Shown here: in pieces, positions 23,604 to 33,217 of the stretch
Layout of the letters: each line of letters starts with the position of its first letter
How positions within the stretch are numbered: position 1 is the first letter of the stretch
Assembly (NCBI RefSeq): GCF_003013395.1
Contig: NZ_PXZM01000020.1
Coordinates: 45,594-109,593, forward strand
DNA length: 64,000 nucleotides
Source: Brevibacillus fortis
GTDB lineage: Bacteria; Bacillota; Bacilli; Brevibacillales; Brevibacillaceae
Reading direction: 5' to 3'
The notes under the pieces: generated by a model
Seen by the model: the letters and a program-made list of their open reading frames with translations, nothing else
Databases searched by the model: none
What the model was told of the DNA's origin: nothing
Made by a program: the position numbers and the translations under genes

Positions 23604-24695
23604 CTATTCCTTTGCGTCTACGCCAATTACTTCACTAATGTGTTTAAAACCATCGCGCTGCATGAGCTTGAGCAGTTTTTTGTTGATTTGCTTGGCGATA
23701 CCTGGGCCCTGATAAATCATCCCCGTATACACCTGAACGAGACTGGCTCCTGCTCGGATTTTCGCGTAGGCGTCTTCGCCATTATAAATGCCCCCGACAC
23801 CGATGATCGGTACCTTGTCTCCTACTTCTTGATAAATTTCCTTCACCCAAGCAGTAGAGCGCTCCGTAAGAGGTCTTCCGCTCAAGCCGCCCGCTTCCTC
23901 GGCAAATCGATGTCCGGAAACCGCCTCGCGTGACAGTGTCGTATTGGTGGCGATAATTCCGGCAATGCCTTCTTCTACCGCAGCCTGAACAACATCGCGC
24001 ATGTGCTCATCCGACATGTCTGGTGCTACCTTCAGCAAAATCGGTTTTTTCTTGATGGAACGCGCTTCCATTTCAGTTGCTTTTTCCCTTACTGCCCGCA
24101 CCAAATGACGCAAGCTCTCTGTTTCCTGCAAATCACGCAGATTCGGGGTATTCGGAGAGCTGATGTTAATGACGAAATAGTGACCGTATGCATAGAGCAT
24201 GTCCATACATTTGCTATAGTCGATGGCCGCCTCTTCATTCGGCGTTACTTTGTTTTTCCCAATATTAATCCCAATCGGAACGTCTGAGTATGCATAACCG
24301 ACCAAATGCTGGGAAGCCAGATATGCACCGTGATTGTTGAAGCCCATTCGGTTAATGACAGCTTGATGTTCCGGCAAGCGAAACAAACGTGGCTTTGGAT
24401 TGCCTGGCTGCCCCTGTGGCGTCAACGTCCCGATTTCCACAAACCCAAAACCAAGGGCACCTAACGCATGATAGACCTCTGCATTTTTATCAAAGCCAGC
24501 TGCGAGTCCGACTGGATTCGGAAAAGTCATTCCCCACAGCTTATTCTCCAATCGCTGGTCTTTTACCTGATAGATCATCTTCAGGATGCTTTTGCCTGGA
24601 GCAGAATCCTCCACCAGCCTTAAGGCACCAATTGTCTTTTCATGAATCTCTTCCGCATCTTGCTGGAACAGATATTTTCTTATGAGCTGATACAT
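23604..24695 (-). CDS. pyrD: Dihydroorotate dehydrogenase, quinone-dependent (class 2)
   Basis: 363 aa, membrane-associated FMN enzyme of pyrimidine synthesis. It has the N-terminal amphipathic helical extension of class 2 (YQLIRKYLFQQDAEEIHEKTIGALRLV). Motifs: NPVGLAAGFDKNAEVYHALGALGFGFVEIGTLTPQGQPGNPKPRLFRLPEH, NISSPNTPNLRDLQ (catalytic Ser), and IIATNTTLSRE and GVGGIYNGEDA for FMN. ATG with AAGGAG; an upstream in-frame GTG overlaps that site. It stands apart from the rest of the pyr genes. Bacillales more often use the class 1B (PyrD/PyrK) enzyme, so a class 2 copy is worth noting. Confidence 0.95.
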   Translation of the reverse strand: MYQLIRKYLFQQDAEEIHEKTIGALRLVEDSAPGKSILKMIYQVKDQRLENKLWGMTFPNPVGLAAGFDKNAEVYHALGALGFGFVEIGTLTPQGQPGNPKPRLFRLPEHQAVINRMGFNNHGAYLASQHLVGYAYSDVPIGINIGKNKVTPNEEAAIDYSKCMDMLYAYGHYFVINISSPNTPNLRDLQETESLRHLVRAVREKATEMEARSIKKKPILLKVAPDMSDEHMRDVVQAAVEEGIAGIIATNTTLSREAVSGHRFAEEAGGLSGRPLTERSTAWVKEIYQEVGDKVPIIGVGGIYNGEDAYAKIRAGASLVQVYTGMIYQGPGIAKQINKKLLKLMQRDGFKHISEVIGVDAKE

Positions 24696-24846
24696 CGGCT
24701 GCACTCCTTACTCTGGTTCTACCTTTTTACCTCATAGTAGAATACCATACTTTTTCGGGAGGATGTAACCTTTATACGTGATACATATTTCCAAGCAAGC
24801 AGGCAAATCCTAACAGCACCACCACGCACAGGGGGACAAGTCTTAC

Positions 24847-25947
24847 ATGAAAGTGGACGGAAAAATCGGGATTGGTCAAGCCATTATGGTGATGATGCTG
24901 ACGATCGGCATTACGAACCACGTAACCGTCATCCCCCTCTTACTTAGCAAAGCAGGCAGAGATTCTTGGTTGAGCGTGTTGCTTGCGGGCATCCCCTTTT
25001 CCTTCTGGGCGTATCTTCTGTTTGTGATTCATCGAAATTTGAATCAACAGTCCTTGTATGAATGGCTTACGAAACGATCGGGAAAAATAGTCACCAATCT
25101 TTTGCTCGTTCCGATCATGATTTGCCTGTACATGATGGCGCTAACGAATCTTATCGATACACAGACATGGACAACCGTTAACTACTTGCCTCGAACGCCT
25201 GAATGGGTAACTGCTTTTGCCTTGATGGGGTTATGCGTACTTGCCTCTATTGGAGGAATGACCTCTGTCGGAATCACAGCGGGAATCTTGCTGCCCGTAG
25301 TCGTGATGCTCGGATTTTTCGTTGCTTTTGGCAATATTCCCAAAAAGGATTATAGTTTATTGCTACCGCTTTTCCAGAACGGTTTTCGTCCTCTTCTACA
25401 TGGGATGCTCTACGTTGGCGGCGGTTTCACCGAGCTGTTTCTGTTGCTATTGCTTCAGCATCACGTACGGAAACCTTTTCGACTCGTACACTTTTTATTC
25501 ATGCTCGGTATCACGCTTCTGTTGACACTCAGCCCGTTGACAGGGGCGATTGCGGAATTTGGCCCTGTGGAGTCTGCTCGTCAGCGTTTTCCCGCTTTTG
25601 AACAATGGCGGCTCCTCACGATCGGAAAAGACATTGAGAACATGGAGTTTTTCTCGATTTTTCAATGGCTTGCTGGCTCTTTTATTCGCATCACTATTTG
25701 CTTGCTGCTCTTGGGAGATTTACTCACGTTCCGTACCCGAAAACAGCGCAAATTCATGATGATGTTTCTGGGCGGAAGCATGATCGCCTTTACCAGCCTC
25801 CCCTTCAGCGACATGCAATTCGTATCTTTTCTGACGCACATATACTATCCGCTCTACTTAGTCATTATGGTTGTGATTACGCTCGCACTCATTCTGGTTA
25901 CTCTGCGCAAGCCATCCAGACAGGAGGGAATAGGCCATGACCCTTGA
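24847..25947 (+). CDS. Spore germination permease, GerB subunit
   Basis: 366 aa with about ten hydrophobic segments, of the endospore amino-acid permease type in the APC superfamily. The start IGIGQAIMVMMLTIGITNHVTVIPLLL, a region with DTQTWTTVNYLPRTPEWVTAFALMGL, and the absence of other domains fit GerAB. It is the germinant-binding subunit in the spore inner membrane. ATG preceded by GGGGGACAAG. The next gene overlaps by 11 bases. Gene order is GerB, GerA, GerC. Confidence 0.9.
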   Translation: MKVDGKIGIGQAIMVMMLTIGITNHVTVIPLLLSKAGRDSWLSVLLAGIPFSFWAYLLFVIHRNLNQQSLYEWLTKRSGKIVTNLLLVPIMICLYMMALTNLIDTQTWTTVNYLPRTPEWVTAFALMGLCVLASIGGMTSVGITAGILLPVVVMLGFFVAFGNIPKKDYSLLLPLFQNGFRPLLHGMLYVGGGFTELFLLLLLQHHVRKPFRLVHFLFMLGITLLLTLSPLTGAIAEFGPVESARQRFPAFEQWRLLTIGKDIENMEFFSIFQWLAGSFIRITICLLLLGDLLTFRTRKQRKFMMMFLGGSMIAFTSLPFSDMQFVSFLTHIYYPLYLVIMVVITLALILVTLRKPSRQEGIGHDP

Positions 25948-27319
25948 AGAGGAATTGCGGGCAAAATTCGCGCATTGTGCGGACGTCATTTTTATGCGTA
26001 CGGTCACATCCGAGGACCAGCCTGTTTTGATGCTTTATTGCGAAGGACTAGCAGACGTTCATCATTTACAAGATACGGTCTTGCCGCAATTGGAGCGATT
26101 CCTGGCTATCGGTGATTTGCGTTCCCTGCCGCTTTTCCCACTCTTCACAAATCCAGAGTTGTGGATTGAACGACTGTTTGCAGGAGATTTGCTGATTTTC
26201 ATTGGAGACTCACCGCCATTCGCCTGGGATATCTCCAATCGGCCGGAGCGTGGTCCTGAGGAATCCAATACAGAGATTTCGATCAAAGGTCCCCGGGACG
26301 GCTTTGTCGAGGATCTCTCCACGAACGTGGCTCTCATTCGCAAGCGTATGCGAACCATTACTCTGGCCTACGAGCCTTTTGTTCTCGGAACACGCTCACG
26401 TACAAGAGTGGCAATGATGTATATCACAGATGGGGTATCTCCAGATCTCGTAGAGATGATACGTGATAGGCTCCTTGGATGTACCAATAAAAAGATCTTG
26501 AATAGCGCTATCCTGGAAAAATTACTCAGTGACAACACTCATTCGCTGTTTCCCTTAGTTGATTATACGGGACGTCCTGATTATACGATTTACATGCTGT
26601 TGCAAGGTAAGGTTGTCGTGTTGGTAGACGGCTCTCCCTTGGCCCTCGTGGCACCTGTAACCTTACTTCAGCTGATCAAATCTCCTGAAGACGATCAATA
26701 TCCTGTTACCTATGTATGGCTGGAACGCATGCTGCGCCTAGGGGGATTTTGGATTGCGATCTTTCTGCCCGGCTTCTGGATTGCACTATCCGCCTATAAT
26801 GTAGAGCAATTTCCTTTTCAATTACTCGCTACTGTTACACAAGGTAGAAAAGGTTTGCCATTTTCCGCGCCGATGGAGCTATTTCTCATCTTGTTCATTT
26901 TTGAATTTCTGCGCGAGGCAGGTGCCCGTCTGCCAAAAAATGTCGGGCAAACACTGGCACTGGTTGGTGCACTGATTATCGGGGATGCTTCTATTCGTGC
27001 GGGGCTGACATCTCCTTCGATGCTGTTTATCGGCTCCCTTACCGTCGTCGCCTCCTTCACACTGGTCAACCAGTCATTAAGCGGCGCGGTAACAGTTGCT
27101 CGTTTCACCGTTTTCTTCCTTTCTGCGACCATCGGCATGTACGGCTTTATCCTCGGAATGATTGCCATCGTGTACTACTTGTCCACCTTGACCTCCTTTG
27201 GCAGATCGTATATTTTGATGGGTTCATCCAACTCCATTTCCACACTGTTCAATGTCTTGTTCAAATCCATGACCAGTTTTTTTCGGACAAGAACGGCTAA
27301 GGGCGGCGATAACAAATGA
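25937..27319 (+). CDS. Spore germination receptor, GerA subunit
   Basis: 460 aa. An N-terminal soluble half carries the GerA signature IKGPRDGFVEDLSTNVALIRKRM followed by EPFVLGTRSRTRVAMMYITDGV. The C-terminal half has about five membrane segments with GRKGLPFSAPMELFLILFIFEFLREAGARLP, as in GerAA/YndD-type subunits. It forms the oligomeric channel of the germinant receptor. The ATG lies inside the end of the GerB gene, and the GerC gene overlaps by 4 bases. Confidence 0.93.
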   Translation: MTLEEELRAKFAHCADVIFMRTVTSEDQPVLMLYCEGLADVHHLQDTVLPQLERFLAIGDLRSLPLFPLFTNPELWIERLFAGDLLIFIGDSPPFAWDISNRPERGPEESNTEISIKGPRDGFVEDLSTNVALIRKRMRTITLAYEPFVLGTRSRTRVAMMYITDGVSPDLVEMIRDRLLGCTNKKILNSAILEKLLSDNTHSLFPLVDYTGRPDYTIYMLLQGKVVVLVDGSPLALVAPVTLLQLIKSPEDDQYPVTYVWLERMLRLGGFWIAIFLPGFWIALSAYNVEQFPFQLLATVTQGRKGLPFSAPMELFLILFIFEFLREAGARLPKNVGQTLALVGALIIGDASIRAGLTSPSMLFIGSLTVVASFTLVNQSLSGAVTVARFTVFFLSATIGMYGFILGMIAIVYYLSTLTSFGRSYILMGSSNSISTLFNVLFKSMTSFFRTRTAKGGDNK

Positions 27320-28494
27320 AGTGCATGCGGATTACGTCGGCTATTCTACTGTTGGCAACCACTCTTCTTAGCGGCTGCTGGGACCAGAAATCCATTCAGG
27401 ACCTTCGCTACTTATCTGCGATGGGCATTGATTACATCAACAATGAGTATGTTTTATACGCCCAATCCACTGATCTGTCTACCGTCGCCAAGCAGGAATC
27501 ATCAACTGCCCTTCAATCTCCACCTGCCACCATTTCGATCGGAAAAGGGAAAACACTTCAGTCTGCCTTTGATAACCTGCAAAAAAACGCACAGGTACCC
27601 GTGTTTCTAGGCTTTGTATCCTCCCTCGTATTTCATGAGCGCCTCTTGCAAAAGGGCATTATTACCTCCCATGATATTATGAATCGATACGGTCTGATTC
27701 GTTACACCAAATGGGTATTCGGAACTCGAGAGCCGATAGACAAAGTGTTAAGCTCTCATTCTCTGGTCGGATTCTCTCCATTGGACTCTCTCTTGCATCA
27801 GCCAAAAGATGTTTACCAGCAGCGTTCGTTTATCGAGCCGATCCAATTTTTTCGGTTTATCTCGAACTTTTGGGAGCCGTCGAGCACCGTGTTGTTGCCA
27901 AACCTCACGCTATACGAGCGTTCCTGGAAAGAAAATAACCGTTTCATCTCGCGTCTCTCCATCGATGGCATCCACGCCATTCATCGTGGAAATTGGCAGG
28001 GTTACTTCCCCGGTCGTGATTTAATGGGGATTCGGTGGATGAATAATGACACGGAATTTGCTGGCCTCATTGTGAGACAAAACAACACTCCCAAAGCAAC
28101 AATGCGCATCGAGCACGTCCAATTGGACATCACTCCGATTACCACCGGAGAGCATCCTCGTTATCAGGTCAATGTTCGACTTAAGGGGTTCGTTCGTGAA
28201 ATAATGAATGCGGTTACGCCTGCTTTCGTACGGAAAAACTCTGAAGAACAGGTAGCCGAACAAATTCGCGGGACGTTTCTAAAAGGAGTCAAAGCAGGGG
28301 TTGATCTGTATAGCTTGGAGGAAAGTTTGTTTAAAAAAGACTACCAGGCTTGGCGAAAGTACGAAATACGTAAGCGCAATAAGCTCACACCTGATTCCCT
28401 GACCCAAATCCAGGTGAATATGTACTTAAGTGATTCCGGAAAAATGAAGATGGGTTCGGTCAAATACCCTGACCCGCTTGGACCGAATGAATAA
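27316..28494 (+). CDS. Spore germination lipoprotein, GerC subunit
   Basis: 392 aa. A signal peptide with lipobox LLSGC (C20 or C21) anchors it outside the inner membrane of the spore. The Ger(x)C family pattern follows: WDQKSIQDLRYLSAMGIDYINNEYVLYAQSTDLS near the start and, near the end, RVGxT-like strands and AGVDLYSLEESLFKKDYQAWRKY. The start overlaps the GerA stop. The operon ends with a terminator at 28492-28530. Germinant specificity cannot be told. Confidence 0.93.
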   Translation: MKCMRITSAILLLATTLLSGCWDQKSIQDLRYLSAMGIDYINNEYVLYAQSTDLSTVAKQESSTALQSPPATISIGKGKTLQSAFDNLQKNAQVPVFLGFVSSLVFHERLLQKGIITSHDIMNRYGLIRYTKWVFGTREPIDKVLSSHSLVGFSPLDSLLHQPKDVYQQRSFIEPIQFFRFISNFWEPSSTVLLPNLTLYERSWKENNRFISRLSIDGIHAIHRGNWQGYFPGRDLMGIRWMNNDTEFAGLIVRQNNTPKATMRIEHVQLDITPITTGEHPRYQVNVRLKGFVREIMNAVTPAFVRKNSEEQVAEQIRGTFLKGVKAGVDLYSLEESLFKKDYQAWRKYEIRKRNKLTPDSLTQIQVNMYLSDSGKMKMGSVKYPDPLGPNE

Positions 28495-28530
28495 AAAAAC
28501 TGCTTGCCGTAAGCTCGGACAAGCAGTTTC
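28492..28530. terminator. Bidirectional terminator after the ger operon and ald
   Basis: ACTGCTTG / CAAGCAGT (28499-28506, 28520-28527) with an inner CCG/CGG pair. A run of seven A on the left gives a T-run for the minus-strand ald gene, and TTTCTTC on the right serves the ger operon. Confidence 0.88.
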
Positions 28531-28552
28531 TTCTTTCTATTTACCGTTGAAG

Positions 28553-29677
28553 CTAGTTTTTCACCAGCAAAACTTCTTCGATAGAAGCATACGGCAGGTT
28601 ATGCGCATCAGCTACAGCCTTATAAGCTACTTTGCCGTCGATGACGTTTACACCTTTTGCCAATGCTTTGTTGTCGCGAATCGCTTGTGCGTAGCCTTTG
28701 TTTGCCAATTGTACCGCGTAAGGAACGGTTACGTTGGTCAGAGCCAATGTAGATGTACGAGCAACTGCACCAGGCATGTTAGCTACAGCGTAGTGAATCA
28801 CACCGTGCTTCTCATAGGTCGGCTTGTCATGCGTCGTGATGCGATCTACGGTTTCAATCGATCCGCCTTGGTCAATCGCTACGTCTACGATCACAGAACC
28901 AGGTGACATCTCTTTTACCATGTCTTCTGTTACCAAACGTGGAGCACGCGCACCTGGAATGAGTACAGCGCCTACCAGCAAATCTGCTTTTTTCACAGCG
29001 CTTGCAATGTTGAAGGAATTGGAGATCAGCGTCTGAACGCGGCCTTGGAACAAATCATCCAACTGGCGCAGACGGTCTGCATTTACATCGATGATCGTTA
29101 CATTTGCACCCAGTCCAAGCGCCATTTTCGCTGCATTTGTCCCTACGATCCCGCCACCGATTACAACTACCTCGCCTTTTGGTACACCTGGTACGCCACC
29201 GAGCAGAACGCCTTTTCCACCGTATTGCTTTTCCAAGAATTGCGCGCCGATTTGAACGGACATGCGGCCTGCTACTTCAGACATCGGCATCAACAGAGGC
29301 AGAGCGCCATTGTCGAGCTGGATGGTTTCGTAAGCGATTGCAATCACTTTTTTATCGATCAATTCACGAGTCAATTCAGGCTCTGGTGCGAGATGCAAAT
29401 AGGTGAACAGAATCAGACCCTCGCGGAAATATCCATATTCAGCAGGGAGTGGTTCTTTAACTTTCATCACCATGTCAGACGCCCATGCCTCTGCTGCTGT
29501 TTCTACGATCTCAGCGCCTACTGCCTTGTAATCTTCATTCGTAAAACCGCTGCCTTGCCCTGCACTTGTTTCTACACGAACCGAATGTCCGTTTTGTACC
29601 AAAGCAGCTACACCTGCTGGGGTAATGGCTACGCGGTTCTCATTATTTTTAATTTCTTTTGGAATTCCAACGATCAT
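28553..29677 (-). CDS. ald: Alanine dehydrogenase
   Basis: 374 aa. NAD-dependent reversible deamination of L-alanine to pyruvate. Signatures: [23 protein letters not shown], the catalytic His/Lys segment [67 protein letters not shown] (Rossmann) and [24 protein letters not shown] 29677 follows AAGGAGG with an 11-base spacer. It is directly downstream of adeR, with an 18-bp palindrome between them. Used in alanine catabolism and sporulation. Confidence 0.95.
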   Translation of the reverse strand: MIVGIPKEIKNNENRVAITPAGVAALVQNGHSVRVETSAGQGSGFTNEDYKAVGAEIVETAAEAWASDMVMKVKEPLPAEYGYFREGLILFTYLHLAPEPELTRELIDKKVIAIAYETIQLDNGALPLLMPMSEVAGRMSVQIGAQFLEKQYGGKGVLLGGVPGVPKGEVVVIGGGIVGTNAAKMALGLGANVTIIDVNADRLRQLDDLFQGRVQTLISNSFNIASAVKKADLLVGAVLIPGARAPRLVTEDMVKEMSPGSVIVDVAIDQGGSIETVDRITTHDKPTYEKHGVIHYAVANMPGAVARTSTLALTNVTVPYAVQLANKGYAQAIRDNKALAKGVNVIDGKVAYKAVADAHNLPYASIEEVLLVKN

Positions 29678-29786
29678 GATAAGTATGTCCTCCTTGGAGA
29701 CGCCGATTTCTTTGCGATTACTATTATTGTACAGCGTATCTTCGGGCATACTCCTTGGAGATTCCTTTAATTTTAGTGTCTTTTCA

Positions 29787-29804
29787 TTTGTGAAAATTCA
29801 CAAA
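29787..29804. promoter_or_regulatory. Palindrome upstream of ald, candidate AdeR site
   Basis: TTTGTGAA-AA-TTCACAAA is a perfect 18-bp palindrome in the 131-base gap between adeR and ald. A -10-like TACAAT (minus strand, 29726-29731) lies downstream with no good -35, as expected for an activator-dependent promoter. Confidence 0.6.
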
Positions 29805-29808
29805 CAAA

Positions 29809-31047
29809 CTACTGTTCCCCATCTAATTTCGCGATTTTCAGCTCTAAGTATAGGGCGGCCCGCTGGTTCATATTGTCGAGATCGACACGCATGATCTCCT
29901 CAATTCGTCTCAGTCGGTAGCTCAACGTATTAATGTGGATATGCAGGCGCTCTGCTGTCTTGTTGACTTTGCCTGCGGCATCCAAAAAAGTCTCTAATGT
30001 CGTCAAAAGTGTGGTCTGGTTTTCGCGATCGTACTGTCGGAGCTTTTCCAGCCGTTCATTCTGATAGCCCTGCTCCTCTTCCCATTGCTTCAACTGTAGG
30101 AGATATCGATAAATCCCAAGCTCGTGGTACCCGTGAATCCCCTCATTTTCCTGTGGAAACAGCTTCTTGATCTTGAGAGCATGCAGCGCTTCCCTGTAGC
30201 TTTTCACAATATCCGTATAAGACTTGTAATCTCTCCCGTACCCCGCAATCACCTGACATCCTTCCGTTACATGTGCTTCAAGCTTGCCGAGCGAGTCGGA
30301 CAGGAACTGTTCCACCTTGCGAATGAGCACGTCGCTCTTGTCTTTTTTCGTATCGGACAGACCGATCAATAAGATGATTTGCGAGCCGTCGACAACCCAG
30401 AGCAGCTTGTCACGCATTAATAATGGATACAAGTACTGGTCCAGACGCGCTCCTGCCGCTTCAATAATACAGATTAAATAAGAGGTCGGAAGCTGCATCT
30501 GCAAGCTGTCCGCTTTTTGACGAATGACAGCCTCACTGCTGTGATTCCCCAGCAACAGCTCCCACAGAAATTCCTTGCGTCGCTGCTCCTCCGCCTTGCG
30601 TTTTCCCTGCCGCTGAATGAGACGCGAGACAGCTACACGTGCTGCCTGACGAAGAATTTCATCATCTTCCCGGGTAATCGGTCGATTCACCTCTTGTGCC
30701 CAAATGTAGCCGAGCACGTCGCTCCCTCTGCGAATGGCAATCGCCACACGCTTACCCAACCCGATTTCGTCCTTAGCTGGGATGTGTACGGGGTCGTCTT
30801 GCGTTAACAGCTCCTGAAATACGCCGTCCTTCCACAGGCGCGTCAGCACTTTTTCCGGTACCCGTCGCCCCATGATGGTAGACCATCGCGCTTCATCTGT
30901 GCTTTCTCCGTGCGAGCTGTAAGCAATCAATTTATGATCGGCATCTTCAACTGTTATCGGATTTTGCAAAAGTTCTCCAATGACATCAGCTAATTCGTCG
31001 ATATCAGCATGCTGATACTGTTGAAAATAGTTAGGCTCTATGGGCAC
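29809..31047 (-). CDS. adeR: PucR/CdaR-type activator, AdeR
   Basis: 412 aa. An N-terminal sensory domain (PNYFQQYQHADIDELADVIGELLQNPITVEDADHKLIAY) is followed by a GGDEF-like middle region and a C-terminal PucR helix-turn-helix: TLETFLDAAGKVNKTAERLHIHINTLSYRLRRIEEIMRVDL. B. subtilis AdeR has this architecture and activates ald. Here it lies immediately upstream of ald on the same strand, which makes the assignment strong. ATG with AGAGGTGAAA upstream. Confidence 0.85.
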   Translation of the reverse strand: MPIEPNYFQQYQHADIDELADVIGELLQNPITVEDADHKLIAYSSHGESTDEARWSTIMGRRVPEKVLTRLWKDGVFQELLTQDDPVHIPAKDEIGLGKRVAIAIRRGSDVLGYIWAQEVNRPITREDDEILRQAARVAVSRLIQRQGKRKAEEQRRKEFLWELLLGNHSSEAVIRQKADSLQMQLPTSYLICIIEAAGARLDQYLYPLLMRDKLLWVVDGSQIILLIGLSDTKKDKSDVLIRKVEQFLSDSLGKLEAHVTEGCQVIAGYGRDYKSYTDIVKSYREALHALKIKKLFPQENEGIHGYHELGIYRYLLQLKQWEEEQGYQNERLEKLRQYDRENQTTLLTTLETFLDAAGKVNKTAERLHIHINTLSYRLRRIEEIMRVDLDNMNQRAALYLELKIAKLDGEQ

Positions 31048-31127
31048 AATTTCACCTCTTTACCGCTCTTTTCTAACGTTCCTCTATTATAGTAGAAAAC
31101 ATGGCTTCGCTAAACGCTCTCGGTTTA

Positions 31128-31697
31128 TTAATAAGGAGCGGTTGGAATCATGTCGCTGTCATGCGAATTGACACAAAGGAACCTGGTGACCTCGCCTGTA
31201 CGGTTCACCCAGTTGTGCGGTACGGATGAATCCATGTGAATGCTGTCGCCAGGGAACAAATCATGCTCCTCTTCCCCTAGCAAAAGAGTCAGCACACCTT
31301 CGAGGACGTAAATAAATTCTTGACCCTTGTGCACAAAAGGCGTGCCTTTTTCTCCATGTGGTGAAAGCGTGACGAGAATCGGTACCAGCGACGGATTCGC
31401 CAAGCGACCGGACAGGTCCTCATACACAAAAGGCGTACGCTGAAGCTGGGATTGCTCCGTGCTCGCCCTGCGTACCTGCTCATTCCCTCCACCCGACTCA
31501 CCCGAAAAGAAATAGCCCGGGCTCACTCCCAAGGCTTCCGAAATTTTTTTCAATGACTCCAGTGTAATGGAAGACTTTCCGCGCTCTACTTGGGACAAAA
31601 AGCTGATCGACAGCTGTGTTTTTTCCGCGATTTGTTTGAGTGTCTTCTTTTTGCCGACACGAAGCGATTTGATTAATACACCAATGGTAGGTTCCAT
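31128..31697 (-). CDS. HTH-XRE/cupin transcriptional regulator
   Basis: 189 aa. An N-terminal XRE helix-turn-helix (IGVLIKSLRVGKKKTLKQIAEKTQLSISFLSQVERGKSSITLESLKKISEALGV) is joined by a short linker to a C-terminal cupin domain: FVHKGQEFIYVLEGVLTLLLGEEEHDLFPGDSIHMDSSVPHNWVN, with metal-type His/Glu residues. The PuuR/SutR-like family senses small ligands. ATG 31697 (GAGGT 6 bases upstream) is preferred over longer starts. It is divergent from an MHS transporter and an OCD-family enzyme, which it likely controls. Confidence 0.9.
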   Translation of the reverse strand: MEPTIGVLIKSLRVGKKKTLKQIAEKTQLSISFLSQVERGKSSITLESLKKISEALGVSPGYFFSGESGGGNEQVRRASTEQSQLQRTPFVYEDLSGRLANPSLVPILVTLSPHGEKGTPFVHKGQEFIYVLEGVLTLLLGEEEHDLFPGDSIHMDSSVPHNWVNRTGEVTRFLCVNSHDSDMIPTAPY

Positions 31698-31784
31698 TTG
31701 CATACCTCGTCGTAAAAAGGATAGGTCTATCATACTCTTTCCTGAAAAAAGTTGTAAAGTTAGCATAAGTATCAATTTTTACTA

Positions 31785-31813
31785 TTGCTACAAATTATAT
31801 TGCATTTTATAAT
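31785..31813 (+). promoter_or_regulatory. Sigma-A promoter of the MHS transporter gene
   Basis: TTGCTA (31785-31790), exactly 17 bases, TATAAT (31808-31813). A start near 31820 would give a leader of about 80 bases holding the palindrome at 31854. Confidence 0.7.
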
Positions 31814-31853
31814 CTTTATTATTATCAGATATGTAATCGCTTTATTCTCAAAA

Positions 31854-31872
31854 ATTGAAGTGACACTTCAAT
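31854..31872. promoter_or_regulatory. Operator palindrome in the leader of the MHS transporter gene
   Basis: ATTGAAGTG-A-CACTTCAAT is a perfect 19-bp palindrome about 35-50 bases past the predicted transcription start. As DNA it could be a roadblock operator for the divergent XRE/cupin regulator; as RNA its one-base loop cannot close, so a DNA site is more likely. Confidence 0.6.
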
Positions 31873-31898
31873 ATCTACTGACAAAGGAGGATTACCCG

Positions 31899-33200
31899 AT
31901 GGCATTACAAACACAGACTGGCGTTTCCAAAAAAGTTCAAAACAAAGCGTTAGTCGCGAGCCTCATTGGCAGCTCCATAGAGTGGTTTGACTTTTTTCTG
32001 TATGGAACCATGGCATCGCTCGTCTTCAACAAGCTATTTTTTCCTTCTTCTGATCCAACTGTAGGCTTACTGCTCTCTTATCTCTCGTTTGGTCTTCCAT
32101 TTTTCATCCGGCCTTTGGGTGGCGTCATCTTCAGTCATATTGGGGACAAAATCGGTCGCAAAAAGACGCTGGTCTTGACGTTATCACTGATGGGAGGCGC
32201 TACCGTTTTGATCGGTTTGCTGCCTGATTACAATGCCATTGGCGTCTGGGCTCCGATTCTTCTCGTCCTAATGCGCTTGATTCAAGGCTTGGGGATCGGC
32301 GGTGAATGGGGAGGTGCATTGCTTCTCGCCGTAGAGTACTCCAGCAAAGGCAGACGCGGCTTTTTTGGAAGTATCCCGCAAATGGGTGTAACGATCGGTA
32401 TGCTGCTCGGTACGTTGGCCATTTCTTTGATGAGTGCACTTCCAGATGATCAATTCATGTCTTGGGGCTGGCGAATTCCGTTTCTGTTGAGTGCAGCACT
32501 TGTCTTTGTAGGACTCTGGATTCGCAATGGCATCGATGAGACACCTGCTTTTCAGGAAGCAAAAGCGACCGGGAACATTGCGAAAGTTCCTATCGTAGAT
32601 ACATTCCGTTACCACTGGAAAGCCGTTCTGATTGCCGTCGGAGCCAAGGTCGTTGAGACGGCGCCGTTCTATATTTTCTCGACATTTATCATTGCCTACG
32701 CGACGAACTACTTGGGGTACGACCGAATAACGGCGCTAAATGCCGTCACGATCGCTACGCTGGTAACAACCATCGCGATTCCGTACATGGGCATGCTGTC
32801 AGATAAATTCGGCAGAAAACCGTTGTATATCGCAGGCACAGTAGCCATGATGCTGTTTGCATTCCCGTACTTTTATATGCTGTCATTGAAATCGGCCCTG
32901 TGGCTTACCGTCGCTACCGTCATCGGGCTCGGCATTCTCTGGGCTCCAGTCACAGCTGTATTGGGTACGATGTTCTCGGAGATTTTCAGTACGAATGTAC
33001 GCTATACTGGGGTTACCGTTGGCTACCAGCTCGGTGCTGCTTTGGCGGGTGGTACTGCTCCGCTGATCGCTACTGCCTTGTTAAGCACTTTTAACTCCTG
33101 GGTGCCAATTGCCTTGTACATCGTGATTTCCGGGGTAATCTCTTTGATCGCCATCTCTGCTACGAAGGAAACAAAGGATTTGAATTTAGACGAATCCTGA
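31899..33200 (+). CDS. MHS-family MFS transporter
   Basis: 433 aa, 12 membrane segments. The metabolite-H+ symporter subfamily is marked by GSSIEWFDFFLYGTMASLVF at the first segment, RPLGGVIFSHIGDKIGRKKTL (loop 2-3) and MRLIQGLGIGGEWGGALLLAVEY. This group takes up osmolytes, dicarboxylates or aromatic acids. ATG 31899 has AAGGAGG upstream. It overlaps the next gene's earliest possible start; transporter and OCD-family enzyme form an operon that probably degrades an amino acid or related compound. Substrate unknown. Confidence 0.9.
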   Translation: MALQTQTGVSKKVQNKALVASLIGSSIEWFDFFLYGTMASLVFNKLFFPSSDPTVGLLLSYLSFGLPFFIRPLGGVIFSHIGDKIGRKKTLVLTLSLMGGATVLIGLLPDYNAIGVWAPILLVLMRLIQGLGIGGEWGGALLLAVEYSSKGRRGFFGSIPQMGVTIGMLLGTLAISLMSALPDDQFMSWGWRIPFLLSAALVFVGLWIRNGIDETPAFQEAKATGNIAKVPIVDTFRYHWKAVLIAVGAKVVETAPFYIFSTFIIAYATNYLGYDRITALNAVTIATLVTTIAIPYMGMLSDKFGRKPLYIAGTVAMMLFAFPYFYMLSLKSALWLTVATVIGLGILWAPVTAVLGTMFSEIFSTNVRYTGVTVGYQLGAALAGGTAPLIATALLSTFNSWVPIALYIVISGVISLIAISATKETKDLNLDES

Positions 33201-33217
33201 TGGAAAGGAAGAATGAA

